From NCBI GenBank assembly GCA_964036665.1, contig OZ038533.1:12546413-12610412 (forward strand): a DNA stretch of 64,000 nucleotides, given 5' to 3'. The notes under the pieces are model-generated. The model did not search any database. It saw only the letters and a list, made by a program, of their open reading frames with translations, and was not told the origin of the DNA. Of this stretch, positions 1-13,300 are shown in pieces. A program made the translations under genes and the position numbers. Origin of the DNA: Gordius sp. MW1. Lineage: Eukaryota; Nematomorpha; Gordioida; Gordea; Gordiidae. The number at the start of each line of letters is the position of its first letter. The first letter of the stretch is position 1.

Positions 1-1130
1 TATAAGTAGTTGTGCCAAATTCAAATTATATATATCCTTACTCTGCTATTTTACCTCTTTTTATGATAAATAAGTATGAGCGACCTAAGCAAATACCTTT
101 ATATTTGCCAAGCACTGCAAAAATATAATATAATGAATGTTATTTAAAAAATAGTAAGTTCTGATTAATTAAAATATCACTGACCCCTTATTTTTTATCA
201 TATTGTTACAAACGTCATAACTATGTCTAAGCAACTAATTAAGACTAATTCAAAAACCAGAATACCTGTAAACTAATAATAAATATCCATATTTTTAAAA
301 ATTTAGATTATATTGATCAAAAGAAATAAATTTAAATAGTAAATTATTTAATTTTATATGAATTAATAATTATTAAAGGTTATGATACTACTATAAAAAC
401 TGATTATCTAAAAGCTTAAATTAAATTATTATACATCGATTTTATTTTTATAACATTAAATTTTTATACTTTCAAGAAGAAACTTGATTTATTCTTAACT
501 TACTGTATGTTATTAACTGTTATTCTTCAACAGACAATTTTTGCTAGCACATCTTTTTAAATTTAAGATTACGTAGGTCAAAATCTTCTTAAATGGATGC
601 ATGCACGTTAGCAAAACTAATAAAGTGCCCTTTTTAGCCTCTATGTTTAGTACATAATGATTTCCATTGATATTAGGTCTAATTGCCACAACATAAAATT
701 ATTTAAGGTATGAAGATGAAGAGCGCATTATAAAAATGGAGGACTTGATGTAAAGCATTGAGATTTGCGTGCTTATATATATTTAAGTCAAAGGAGTAAT
801 TTTGGTAAGTTAAGTGAAGGTCGGCCAAATTAATATAATTAATTAACTTTCCTCTATTATTAGTATTAACATTATAGTCACAACATTTTTGAGTCCAAAA
901 TTACGATAAGTACTCTTGGCTTACTTCATCTCGTAAATATAGACGACTTTGATACAAATACTATTTTTTTTTAATCAAATTACGTTTATTTTAAAAACGC
1001 TTCTTTCTTAATGACATTTAATTTTAGACGGTCTCTTTTGTTAAACAAATGATTAAGATACATAAGGTTTTAACTACAATGAGTCCAAATTAGTTTAAAC
1101 ATCAAAAACAATTTTGCTCATTATCATATA
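1..1130. other. AT-rich sequence downstream of the cyclase; nothing recognised
   Basis: No coding similarity, repeat family or RNA gene could be recognised. The last part is probably 3' UTR or flanking DNA of the minus-strand adenylyl cyclase, whose stop codon lies at 1200-1202. Confidence 0.5.
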
Positions 1131-1131
1131 T

Positions 1132-1141
1132 TTTATTTATT
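1132..1141 (-). promoter_or_regulatory. candidate polyadenylation signal of the adenylyl cyclase gene
   Basis: Two overlapping AATAAA hexamers on the minus strand (1141-1136 and 1137-1132) begin about 60 nt downstream of the cyclase stop codon. In so AT-rich a region such hexamers also arise by chance, so use is inferred from position only. Confidence 0.4.
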
Positions 1142-1199
1142 GCTTGTATATTAATTGGCATATTTTTATATGAGATGTAATAATGTTTAAATTGATTTG

Positions 1200-1340
1200 T
1201 TATGTAGTTCCTTTAACCAAATCCGGTTTGCCCATCAAAAAATACGTAGTCATATATCCCTTTCCTTTAACGTTAATATTTCCTCTAAGAATTATTTTGT
1301 AATTAAGAGGCTCTAAAATGTTTTTCATTTCCTCTGTAAT
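1200..1340 (-). CDS. ADCY: Adenylyl cyclase exon 19: C-terminus and stop
   Basis: Contains [14 protein letters not shown], whose Lys1461 matches the gamma-phosphate lysine. A short tail of about a dozen residues ends at TAA (1202-1200). Confidence 0.94.
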   Translation of the reverse strand: MTEEMKNILEPLNYKIILRGNINVKGKGYMTTYFLMGKPDLVKGTT

Positions 1341-4300
1341 CTAAAAGATAAAGTATTAAGGATGTTTATATTACCTGAATATAGCCCGGAGGACTTGTAC
1401 TTTCCATGCGACTAGCTACATTGACGGTATTACCCCATATATCAAACATGGGTTTACGGGCGCCTATGACTCCAGCAACCAAAGGCCCAATGTGTAAACC
1501 TTATAAAAATAATCAAATTGAATTCCCATAACGTGTAATTATTTAAAGGGAGTTTCCTGAGTTAAATCAAAAAAATTTCTTTCTTAGATTGTTTTAATAT
1601 AAAGTAAGTGTAAAAATCGTGAAATTAGTACCTATTCTCATCTCAAAATTATTGAAAGAATGTTGATTTATATGTTCCATGTGTTTCATGATATCAAAGG
1701 AATAATCAATCATGTTAATAACGTGTGTGAAATTAATAGTATCACAAGTTTCTTTGGTGAGTCCACTAGCAACCATATAGGTCGTACTGATCGTTTTGAT
1801 TTTTTCCAGTTGCTCATACTTTTTTTGGCTAATTATCTAGTCGTGTAAAAGTAGGTTTGAACGTGAATAAAATTTATAGCTTTCGTTAATCGTAAATTAA
1901 GCGTTTACCTCGTCAAAATCCGCAATTATTTCGTTTAATAGCCGTAAGCATTCCACGCCTTCGTTGTTAGATTCAAGCTCAATGTAAAATTGCGAAAAAT
2001 TTGTTATGGTGGCGAACATGACGCATGCCAGATCACATTTTTCGTAATAAAGTTCCTGTTTAGTGTAACTTTTTAATTAATACCAAACAAAGCTCATTTC
2101 AATCATGCTTGAAAAATGAATTTTTTAATAAAAGTAAGACAAAAATTATTAATACTAATTAAAACTATTTTTTATGCAATTTTATATCAAATTGACATTA
2201 GATAGATAATAAAATGCGGAGGGTGAATATTTATTTGCCACGGTGTGAAAAAAGTACTTAGAGCTTTCTTTTATATAATTTATAAATTCTCTGTAGAAAA
2301 AGAGTAACCTTCGCGTTATCTAATGATAGTGTCTTCAATTTATTTGTACCCTTTTTTAAAAAGATTAAACACATTAGCATTAATTGCGCATTGCTATGAA
2401 CATTATTAAGGTTGGGCTGTAAAGTTATATAGAATAAGTCTTAATAAAAAAAACGTACATCGAGTGAAGAATTCTCAAGTATGTTCCCTAAACGATCCTT
2501 CAATTTTTCATATATATTGCCCAAAAGAACCATGGTGCAAATAAACAAGATGCAAAACGCTATTAATAAATTTTTTAATTACTTTATAATATTCAACAAA
2601 ACTCAATAACATATTCCTAAGTCGTTAAAATGTCAGATTAATATAATTATTACATTATTCAAACAGGAAGGGTCAATAAAAAACTGTTGAGTATTTTTAT
2701 CGTTTTCATAACACCACCTTGGGAAAGCATAGATCCTTCTAACCCTTTATGCATGGTGTAGAAGTTTAGCCACTGGTTGTGGTTCACGTAGCTAGGCCTC
2801 GTAGGAATAAAGATTACTCTTGACTTTATGACAATATATATTCTCTTTGAACATAATTTATAAACTTTCAATCTTTGTATAGGAAAAAACCTTTCATAAA
2901 TGGTCATGTCGAATTGATAAATAAAGTGAGGAAAAGGGTTCCAGTTTTCGTGTAATTATCAAGGTCAAATTCTACAAAGTGGCCCAAAATATTAAAATCC
3001 TTTCCCTCCCACTTTATGAATCTGAGCTGAGGAGGAGACTTATAAAACCAATTTTCTTAGGTTGTGCTTTATGAATAATTGTTTTGATGATTTAATTGAT
3101 AAAGTCTGCGTTTAAATATTTTTTTAGAGTTTTTCTACGACTATTAAATTAATAAGTCTAACAAGATGACTCTATCTTTTTTTGGTAAAAATAACTCACG
3201 AATTATTTAGTAAGTTGTATAGGCCGCGTGGCAATCATGAATGATATAGGTTGAAATGTTAAGCTATAATATTTTATTTCACCAACTCACCCATACATCG
3301 CTAGAAAATCAATGGTTCAAGCTAAATCTTTCATTAAAAATAAATTAATTGCACAAGGTATGTGCCGAAATCATAAATCTTTGAGTATAAAATAGAACCT
3401 GGATTCTGCATCAAACGGATGTTATATTATCTTTAAAAATTTGGCAATAATATATTTTTTTAATTATTAATCAAAGGCGTTATAGTGGACGACTTAATAT
3501 TAAAAACAAGAGCATTTAATCTTTCAGATAACAGTTGTATTTTTAAATTTCTATTGAGTTGTATATCTAATCTTAAAAAATTGGATGATAAGTTTTTTTG
3601 ACTGAAACTATTTTATGTTAAAAATTTAAGTCTTCAAACTAGCTCCAGTTTATTTGAAGTTATTTATAGTGCTAATAAATAGACAAAAATTGAGGATAAC
3701 AACATTATTTTTAAATGTTGATTACAAAACCTTTAATATATTTCCTTCACAAAAATAAAGAAACATTTGATATTATCTTTGCATTATATGCAAAATGTTT
3801 TTAAAGTGTAATAGATTTTTAAAATTAACTATATTTAATAAAATATGGTCTATACGAATGATGGTTCAATGCTATTGAAGTTCATCTAATCGAAATTAAT
3901 AATCCGATGTGCCCAGGCGCGTAGCCAAGATGGCGGAAAGCGGGACTTTTCTACCCTCTTGACCAAAATTTGAAATTTCTTTGATTAATAATTAGATTAA
4001 ATGGATTAAAATATTATAGCTTAGTTGCATAAAAGATTTGAGACACTTATAACTGGAAACAAAATAAATACATTCAATTTTTCGAATTTAATTTTCGACT
4101 AAAAGCTTGCACCCCATCATTATAATTTTCTACCATTGATTGTAAATTATGAAAAACTTGTTTTTTTTATCTAAACACCGTTCATTTAGCTGTACTAAAA
4201 AATGTCAAGTAAACAGATTGAGTGACTGTATAATTTTGCTTATTAGCTTCTTTAGAATTTTTTCAGATAAAACTCATATAATTTTGCTTTGGTTTCCGCC

Positions 4301-7300
4301 ATTTTTTAATTTTACCTAAATAATAATATTTTCTGCCAGTTGAATAACTTGCATAAGGTCCATGTCCTTTTTAAGGTATAAAAGCGGTAGCAAACGCCCT
4401 GATTAATAAAGAAAATAGATTTTTACAAAGCTGGTTATATAGCGCCTTGAAGTTTCGCATTTATTATGGGCGAAGTTTATTTTTGTTACATTATAAATAA
4501 AAGTGTCGAAATTTTTTTTGAATTTATCCTTCCCCTTGAGAAAATCCTGGCTACGCGTCTGGATGTGCCGGGCGTGAATAACAAAAAAATGAGAAAACAA
4601 GATTAAAACTAAAACAATGCAAAAAAACTAAACTTTCTGAACCTTTGAAATCGTTCCTTATTTACAAAATTAAGGTTGTAGATAAATACTTTAATTAACA
4701 ACATTATTTTAAAAACACCTACACTTAACAATTTTCTTTAATTATCCATAATGTTAATTAATTAAATTTAAAATAACATTAATTAAGGTTATGACTTAAT
4801 TATTATATTGTTCTCATAATCATAGTCATATGTAAGACTAGCTTAAATTATATTTTAGATTGCATTCATTTCCATTATTCACAATGAATCTTCTTTCCTT
4901 CCATAACGTTTATTCTTTTTATTGTCAATAATATCCATAATCTTTTGAAATTAATAATTTCCTAGAAGATTGTAATCTTTACCATCTTAAGTTATAATTC
5001 ATGTCCGAATACTATTCTAGTGGTACATATAAATGAGATGGGCAGAGGGGGGAAGAAGTGTGGGAATTAAAAAAAACAAAATCAATACAAAAGGAAAATT
5101 AAATCGATCTTAAGATAAAAAACTCGGGCCTTCGGCCCTCGTGGGAAGGGGAGTAGGGGAAGGGAAGGGGGGGGGGCGACTCATCTATACTCCGTATAAA
5201 CGTAGCATATTTGCTATGCAATTTATGGGCGAGAAAAATAGGGAGGGGCGAGAATGCTTATAGGGGGGTATTAAATGCAAAATAATTAGTTATAGACCCT
5301 TGTAGGGGAGGGCATAGGGTAATTATCAATGTTAACCAATTCAAAAACGAAAAAAAAATTTCGATTTATACTTTGGCCAATGGTCATTTTTTTCATTGGT
5401 CAGTAGTCAGCGGACGGCCAAAAGGTCACATTATCAATGGTATTAACAAGAACAATATATTAATTTAATTTAAAAAATAAATAAAAATTTTGCCCTCTCC
5501 GGGATTCGAACCCACATTAGTAAAGGCATAGGGTTTGTAATGGGCACAGGGACCCATATCAGTAAAGGCATAGGCTTTGGTAAGGGGCACAGGGACCCAT
5601 ATCAATAGAGGCGTAGGCCCTTGTAGGAAAGGGCTAGGGTAATTATCAATGTTAACCTATTCAAAGACGAAAAAATACCATAAATTGCATATAGCAATTA
5701 AAAAATTCGCTTTATTTGGCCAATGGTCATTTTTTCATTGGTCAGTAGCCAGCGGATGGTCAAAAATGCATATTATCAATGGTATTAACAAGAACAAAAT
5801 ATTAATTTAATTTAAAAAAATTTAAAAAAAAATTCGTCCTCTCCCTGGCTTGAACCCGGGATATCCAGGTCACAAAGCTGGCGCCAATGACATTAATACA
5901 AATTCAATAGAGTGATTATTAAAGTAATTAAATAACAAAAATATATTCATCTTTCATATATGCACATATATAATACTAGATGAACCCGGCAAACGTTGTT
6001 TTGCCATTTACCCGGGTGTATTAAAGTATGTTGGAATTTTAGGCCATATATGATGATAAAGCAATTATCGAAGTAAACATAAAGTTTGATGTCTATATGT
6101 TCTACTTCTATTGTTCTATTTCCGTATACAGTGCAACGCGTACGAATACTCGAAAACTACTGGACCGATTTGGCTCGAACAAATCTTAAAACATGCTCCG
6201 GATTGTCAGGAATAAACTGTGAAATTTTGAGCCAAATCGGTCTGGTAGTTTTTCAAAATTGGTGGCGATACACACATATATACATAGTTTCATTTTTATA
6301 TTTAAGATGAGGAGAAAAAAGAAAAGTTGCAAAAAAGTAAAATGGAACCTGAAATAATAGTAAACAAATATCCTAAACTTAAACAAAAAATTGAAATAAA
6401 TAAATACAATTTAATAGTTTTGAAGGATGATAAGTAAATTATACATTACATAAATACCAGCTTAAGGAAAGAATGTTTACTATTCAATAACTATCAATAT
6501 GTTTAAAAGTAGATAAACTACTAGTATAAAATTTTTGCATTTTACCATTTAAAAACAACTAATACTATAAAAACTATAATTGTTAAAATGGGTACTAGTA
6601 TTTTTAAAAAAGTACACATTGAAAATATGAATGGACTTATATTTTAAGATATCTATCAGTGGTGTAGATACGCCGATGATCTCTTGATAATGGCTGAGAA
6701 TGAGGCTGATCTCTCTATAAAGATACTAAAATGGAAAAACGGAATGGAGGCAAAGGGCTTAAAAGTTAACATGGGAAAAACAAAGGTGATGTTAGTCGGG
6801 AAAAGTATGAAGAGCGCCGAGCCAACTTGCGCCTGGCCCTGTAGCGTATGTCACAAAGGAGTGGCTAGCAACTCTATACAATGCACAAAATGCCTAGGAT
6901 GGGTCCACAAAAAATGTAGCGGTGTGAAAGGAAGCCTCTTATTGGCAAGTCGTACGTTTAACTGCAAGCCTTGCGCCACAGGACCTCTACCGGATAATGC
7001 CCTAACCGACTTCAACATCGGTAATGGGGAGACGCTAGGAAAAGTTGACACCTTTACCTACCTCGGGGACTCTTTCAGTGCAGATGGGAATGTTGACTCG
7101 GCAGTTACAGCAAGGATACGACAAGCCTGGAAGAAATTTAGAGAGATGGCCCCTCTTTTGACCGGAAAAGGTGTCTCACTCACTTTAAAGGGTAAAGACT
7201 ACGCGGCATGTATTAGAAATTGTCTTGTATATGGAAGTGAAACGTGGCCACTAATGTCGACACATAAAGTCAAACTGGAAAGCACAGAAATGCGCATAAT

Positions 7301-10300
7301 AAGATGGATATCAAGCGTGTCGCTACAGGAAAGAATAACAAGCAATAAAATCAGAGAAAGAATTGGGATCGAGCCAATCAACGAGGTGATCCTGAAAAAT
7401 AGGCTAAGATGGTTTGGACATGTGGAGCGGAAGAATGACGACGACTGGGTGAAGAAATGTACTTCCATGGAGGTATCTGGAAAGAAACCGCGCGGGAGGC
7501 CGAAATCCACATGGTGTTCTGTTCTCGCTAACGACATGGAAAAAATGGGCCTGAAAAACGCGATTCTCATGACCGGATAAAATGGAGGAAATGCATTAGG
7601 GGAAAACAGGCCAACCCAGGAGATCCTGGAAAACGGCCTTAAAACGACGAAGAAGAAGAAGAAGAAGTGTAGCTAGTTAAACCCTTCAATAGGATTGTCA
7701 AATTTATTTCTACTTATGTAAGGAACTGATGGATGACAAAATAATTCAAGGCGAAATTAATTTACCTCCAGTACAATAAAATTTCATATATATGTATGTA
7801 TATATATCTGTATATATATAATAATAATAATAGAAGATGTATAAAACGTATTTATTGTTCTCTGTATTAAATTATACTTATTGCTAATTCTCCAATTTTT
7901 GAGCGACCCGGTTTGTTTTTTAACCACAACCATAGGCTGGGTGCAATTTTGGTTAATTAAAGCATCAATTAAATCAAAAACACCTTGACAACTCTTTAAA
8001 ACCTCGTAGCGAAACTAGTTTTTAAGGAGTAATTGATTTACACGATTGAAATTGATATAAGTAACTAGAGCCAATAGTGCTGACTTTGTTTTAATTGCTA
8101 TGCAATTTATGGGCTCGTTTTTGATTTTTAATTGTCCGTTGTCCGTTACCCTTCACTGTTTTTTAACGATTTTTTTTAAAATTAAATTAATATTTTGTTC
8201 TTGTTAATACTATTGATAATATGACTTTTTGACCGTCCGCTGGCTACTGACCGATGAAATATATTGATTTTCTAAACATAAAACACAACTTTTAATTGCT
8301 ATGCAATTTATGGTATTATTTTATTATCTATATAAATAACATAAAAACTTCTACTATTTTAAAACCAGCATGGTATGAAGGGTTATAGCGCCGGCTTGTA
8401 AACAAATGCCTTTATTGATGTGGGTTCGAAGGAGAGGGCAAAATTTTTATTTTTTTTTAAATTAAATTAATATATTGTTCCTGTTAATAACATTGATGAT
8501 ATGACTTTTAGGCCGTCCGCTGGCTACTGACCAATGAAAAAAATGACCATTGTCCAAATAAATCGAACTTTTTTTTTCCGTTTTGAATTGGTTAACATTG
8601 ATAATTACCCTATGCCCTCCCCTACAAGGGCCTATGCCTCTACTGATATGGGTCCCTGTGCCCCTACAAAAGGCCTATGCCTCTCTGATGTGGGTTCGAA
8701 TCCCGGAGAGGGCAAAATTTTTATTTTTTTTAAATTAAATTAATATTTTGTTCTTGTTAATACCATTGATAATATGACTTTTGATCGTCCGCAGGCTATT
8801 GACCAATGGAAAAAATGACCATTGGCCAAATAAATCGAATTTTTTTTTCGTTTTTAAATTGGTTAACATTGATAATTACCCTATGCCCTCCCCTACAAGG
8901 GCCTATAACTATTTAACTAATTATTTTGCATTTAATACCCCCCTATAGGCATTCTCGCCCCTTCCCACCTTTCTCGCCCATAAATTGCTTAGCAAATATG
9001 CTACGTTTATACGGAGTATAGAAGAGTTCCCCCTTCCCTTGCCCCCTTCCCCTACTCCCATTCCCCTCTTCCCCTTCCCACGAGGGCCGAAGGCCCGAGT
9101 ATTTAAATAGGTTTTTATCTTTAAATCACATTTGTTCCTCTTTCAACTTGTCGTACGCATTTGAAAGCAAATATTTAAATTCATAACTTTTTTTTCCAAT
9201 TTATCTTTCTTTTTATTTAAATTAATTTAAAACATTAAATAAATTGTGAATTTGAATTTTATAAAGTTAGATATAACATTTTTCAATACTTCTCAGATGC
9301 GCAAGTAAAATTTAAATGTTTTCTAGGTTTTATCCGGTGAGATTAGCTAATTTTGATAAATACTAGGATAAATAAGTACGCGATTAAAAATGAATTTATC
9401 AAGATATTTTGGAATAATTTGTACCAATTAAAGGCACAATGTAAAAATTCTCGAGAAATTTTACTAATTTATAATGAATTATAAATTTAAAATATGCGGT
9501 ATATCTGATTTATATAATTTTCTATCCCATAACTATTTGTAATTATATATTGTATAGTGTAGCTAGTCAAACCCTTCAATAGGATTGTCAAATTTATTTC
9601 TACTTATGTAAGGAACTGATGGATGACAAAATAATTCAAGGCGAAATTAATTTACCTCCAGTACAATAAAATTTCATATATATGTATGTATATATATCTG
9701 TATATATATAATAATAATAATAGAAGATGTATAAAATGTATTTATTGTTCTCTGTATTAAATTATACTTATTGCTAATTCTCTAATTTTTGAGCGACCCG
9801 GTTTGTTTTTTAACCACAACCATAGGCAGGGTGCAATTTTGGTTAATTAAAGCATCAATTAAATCAAAAACACCTTGACAACTCTTTAAAACCTCGTAGC
9901 GAAACTAGTTTTTAAGGAGTAATTGATTTACACGATTGAAATTGATATAAGTAACTAGAGCACATAGTGCTGACTTTGTTTTAATTTCTATGCAATTTAT
10001 GGGCTCGTTTTTGATTTTTAATTGTCCGTTGTCCGTTATCCTTCATTGTTTTTTAACGATTTTTTTTTAAAATTAAATTAATATTTTGTTCTTGTTAATA
10101 CTATTGATAATATGACTTTTTGACCGTCCGCTGTACTGACCGATGAAATATATTGATTTTCTAAACATAAAACACAACTTTTAATTGCTATGCAATTATG
10201 GTCTTATTTTATTATCTATATAAATAACATAAAAACTTCTACTATTTTAAAACCAGCATGGTATGGCGGGTTATAGCGCCGGCTTGTAAACAAATGCCTT

Positions 10301-13300
10301 TATTGATGTGGGTTCGAAGGAGAGGGCAAAATTTTTATTTTATATATTGTTCCTGTTAATAACATTGATGATATGACTTTTAGGCCGTCCGCTGGCTACT
10401 GACCAATGAAAAAAATGACCATTGTCCAAATAAATTGAACTTTTTTTTTCCGTTTTGAATTGGTTAACATTGATAATTACCCTATGCCCTCCCCTACAAG
10501 GGCCTATGCCTCTACTGATATGGGTCCCTGTGCCCCTACAAAAGGCCTATGCCTCTACTGATGTGGGTTCGAATCCCGGAGAAGGCAAAATTTTTATTTT
10601 TTTTAAATTAAATTAATATTTTGTTCTTGTTAATACCATTGATAATATGACTTTTGATCGTCCGCAGGCTATTGACCAATGGAAAAAATGACCATTGGCC
10701 AAATAAATCGAATTTTTTTTTCGTTTTTAAATTGGTTAACATTGATAATTACCCTATGCCATCCCCTACAAGGGCCTATAACTAATTAACTAATTATTTT
10801 GCATTTAATACCCCCCTATAGGCATTCTCGCCCCTTCCCACCTTTCTCGCCCATAAATTGCTTAGCAAATATGCTACGTTTATACGGAGTATAGAAGAGT
10901 TCCCCCTTCCCTTGCCCCCTTCCCCTACTCCCATTCCCCTCTTCCCCTTCCCACGAGGGCCGAAGGCCCGAGTATTTAAATAGGTTTTTATCTTTAAATC
11001 ACATTTGTTCCTCTTTCAACTTGCCGTACGCATTTGAAAGCAAATATTTAAATTCATAACTTTTTTTTCCAATTTATCTTTCTTTTTATTTAAATTAATT
11101 TAAAACATTAAATAAATTGTGAATTTGAATTTTATAAAGTTAGATATAACATTTTTCAATACTTCTCAGATGCGCAAGTAAAATTTAAATGTTTTCTAGG
11201 TTTTATCCGGTGAGATAAGCTAATTTTGATAAATACTAGGATAAATAAGTACGCGATTAAAAATGAATTTATCAAGATATTTTGGAATAATTTGTACCAA
11301 TTAAAGGCACAATGTAAAAATTCTCGAGAAATTTTACTAATTTATAATGAATTATAAATTTAAAATATGCGGTATATCTGATTTATATAATTTTCTATCC
11401 CATAACTATTTGTAATTATATATTGTATATTCAATCCATTATTAAGAATGTCTATGTCGATTTAATTCAAAGACATACTATTTTGACTTATTTGACTTGT
11501 CACTCATTAGGTCTTAATCACATTTCAAATAAATTATGATGTTATCTAATTTATGTCTAAAACTATGTTTAAACCTAATATAAGCTGAAAATGTCCAATT
11601 GTGAAACGTTGATAAGTCTATGCATAATTGGAGATAACAATTTTTTACAATATTAAAATAATGATCAACTGTTTACAGTTATATATAAAATGATTATAGA
11701 TTTTAAAAGCATAAAATGTGAGGGAATTTAAAGCCTATTAGCATCTTTAAAAATTAAGTCAATTTAAAATCTAAATTGCAAATTGTTAAAATGACATGAA
11801 CATTTCTTGTACCCTAGCTCATAGAAAAAAGCTGTAAATAAGCCAGATTTATCCTTTTATATTTAAAATCTTATATTAAATTTACGAATACAGATATAAT
11901 GTCATCCTTACATCGTCTTTTTTGTCCTTCGCCAAGAAATGCTCCGTTACGCTGATCGGCAGAATGTTATTAATCAAACTTTTGTTGTAAATTTGCAAAC
12001 GCTGCATTTCGTCTTGATCACTTTTAGCCTTTATTGAGATGAAGAGATTTTAAAAATCATTTTAAATGAAAATCATATATGTAATTGATTTTATTTACCT
12101 GAATCGCCCATAAAAATTCAATTCTGGACGAAGTTTCACTTTCTTTGGCATATATAACGACAGCCAAGCAATACAGCACGAGCATAAGCATTGACAATGC
12201 GAACCATATCATTAGGTGGGCATTACCGCCCATTAGCTTACTACAATAAATACATTTATCACTATAAACTGCATAGATCCATTTATAAATTGCATGTTTA
12301 AAAATGCATATATATGCTTACGTTTTGGAATGCTGATAAGCCTTGGAGAAAGAAAAAATCCAAACGTAAGGGACGAGCAAAAATATGGTGTAAAATATGG
12401 AAATTAAGCAAATTATGAAACATTTGCTCCAAAAAGATAGATTTCTGAACAGGCCACAAATGAGGAGAAGCAGCATATATGTTGTCGTAATATACTAATA
12501 TAAAAAACAACAACAAATTATATAAAATAATTTGCAAGGTAAGAAGAGAAAATTGATTAATTGCCAAAACCGTCATTAAGGAAGCAATTATTGTCTATTT
12601 AAATTATGCTCTTCATTTAAGTTTAAACTTATGCGCTCACTTGAAGAAGCCTGGGTCGCTCCCTTTAGATCTCGGCCTGCGGAAAAGAGTTAGAAATGAA
12701 ATAGTCTTATTTATATCTCTGTTAAACTTATAATTAAACACTTTGCGAACCTTAGATAAATGTTGAGTTAAACTAATTTATTTATCTTATAACAATTTGT
12801 AATCATAGAAGTCCGAGGATTATCAAAAGTATAGGGACGCAAAGAAGGCCGCAAAAAAGGCCGTTGCAATAGCCAAGAATGCCGCCTACACCGCGATGGC
12901 AAACAAGCTGGATCATAAAGGGGGCGATAGGCTTAAGTACAAATCGACCAAGATAAGGGATAAGAAAAGTCGCGATGTCGGAGTTCCTAGAATAGTCAAA
13001 AACGAGTAGGGTCAAACCTTATTTAAGCCTAAGGAAGTGATGGAAATATTTTAAGAACCTTATGAATATTGCAAATGACAAGGATTCCATTCCCAAAATT
13101 GAGCCAAATATAAATATGGTCGATCTCTTTCAAACGGATAAAGTTATGACACAAATGAACAAGATGTAAAAAGGAAAAGCAAATGTCCCAAAAGGAATAC
13201 CTATGGAAGCATTGCTCGGATGTCGTCAAGAAGGAGTCACCACCATGACGAACCTTTTTAACAAGATATTGGTAAAAGATGAATTCCTAATAAATGGAGA

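Noticed and set aside
1660-1848. Plus-strand open frame
   Set aside because: Antisense shadow of cyclase exon 17.
5502-5856. Possible tRNA genes from B-box matches
   Set aside because: No complete cloverleaf can be drawn and the boxes recur inside a dispersed repeat, so they are tRNA-derived repeat heads.
6851-7570. Two minus-strand frames
   Set aside because: Antisense shadows of the LINE reverse-transcriptase frame.
8534-8743. 69-codon frame
   Set aside because: Falls in the SINE-like repeat; not kept in the tandem duplicate.
12298-12576. 92-codon minus-strand frame
   Set aside because: Overlaps cyclase exon 13 in another frame; exon 13 is supported by phase, splice sites and membrane-helix pattern, this frame by nothing.
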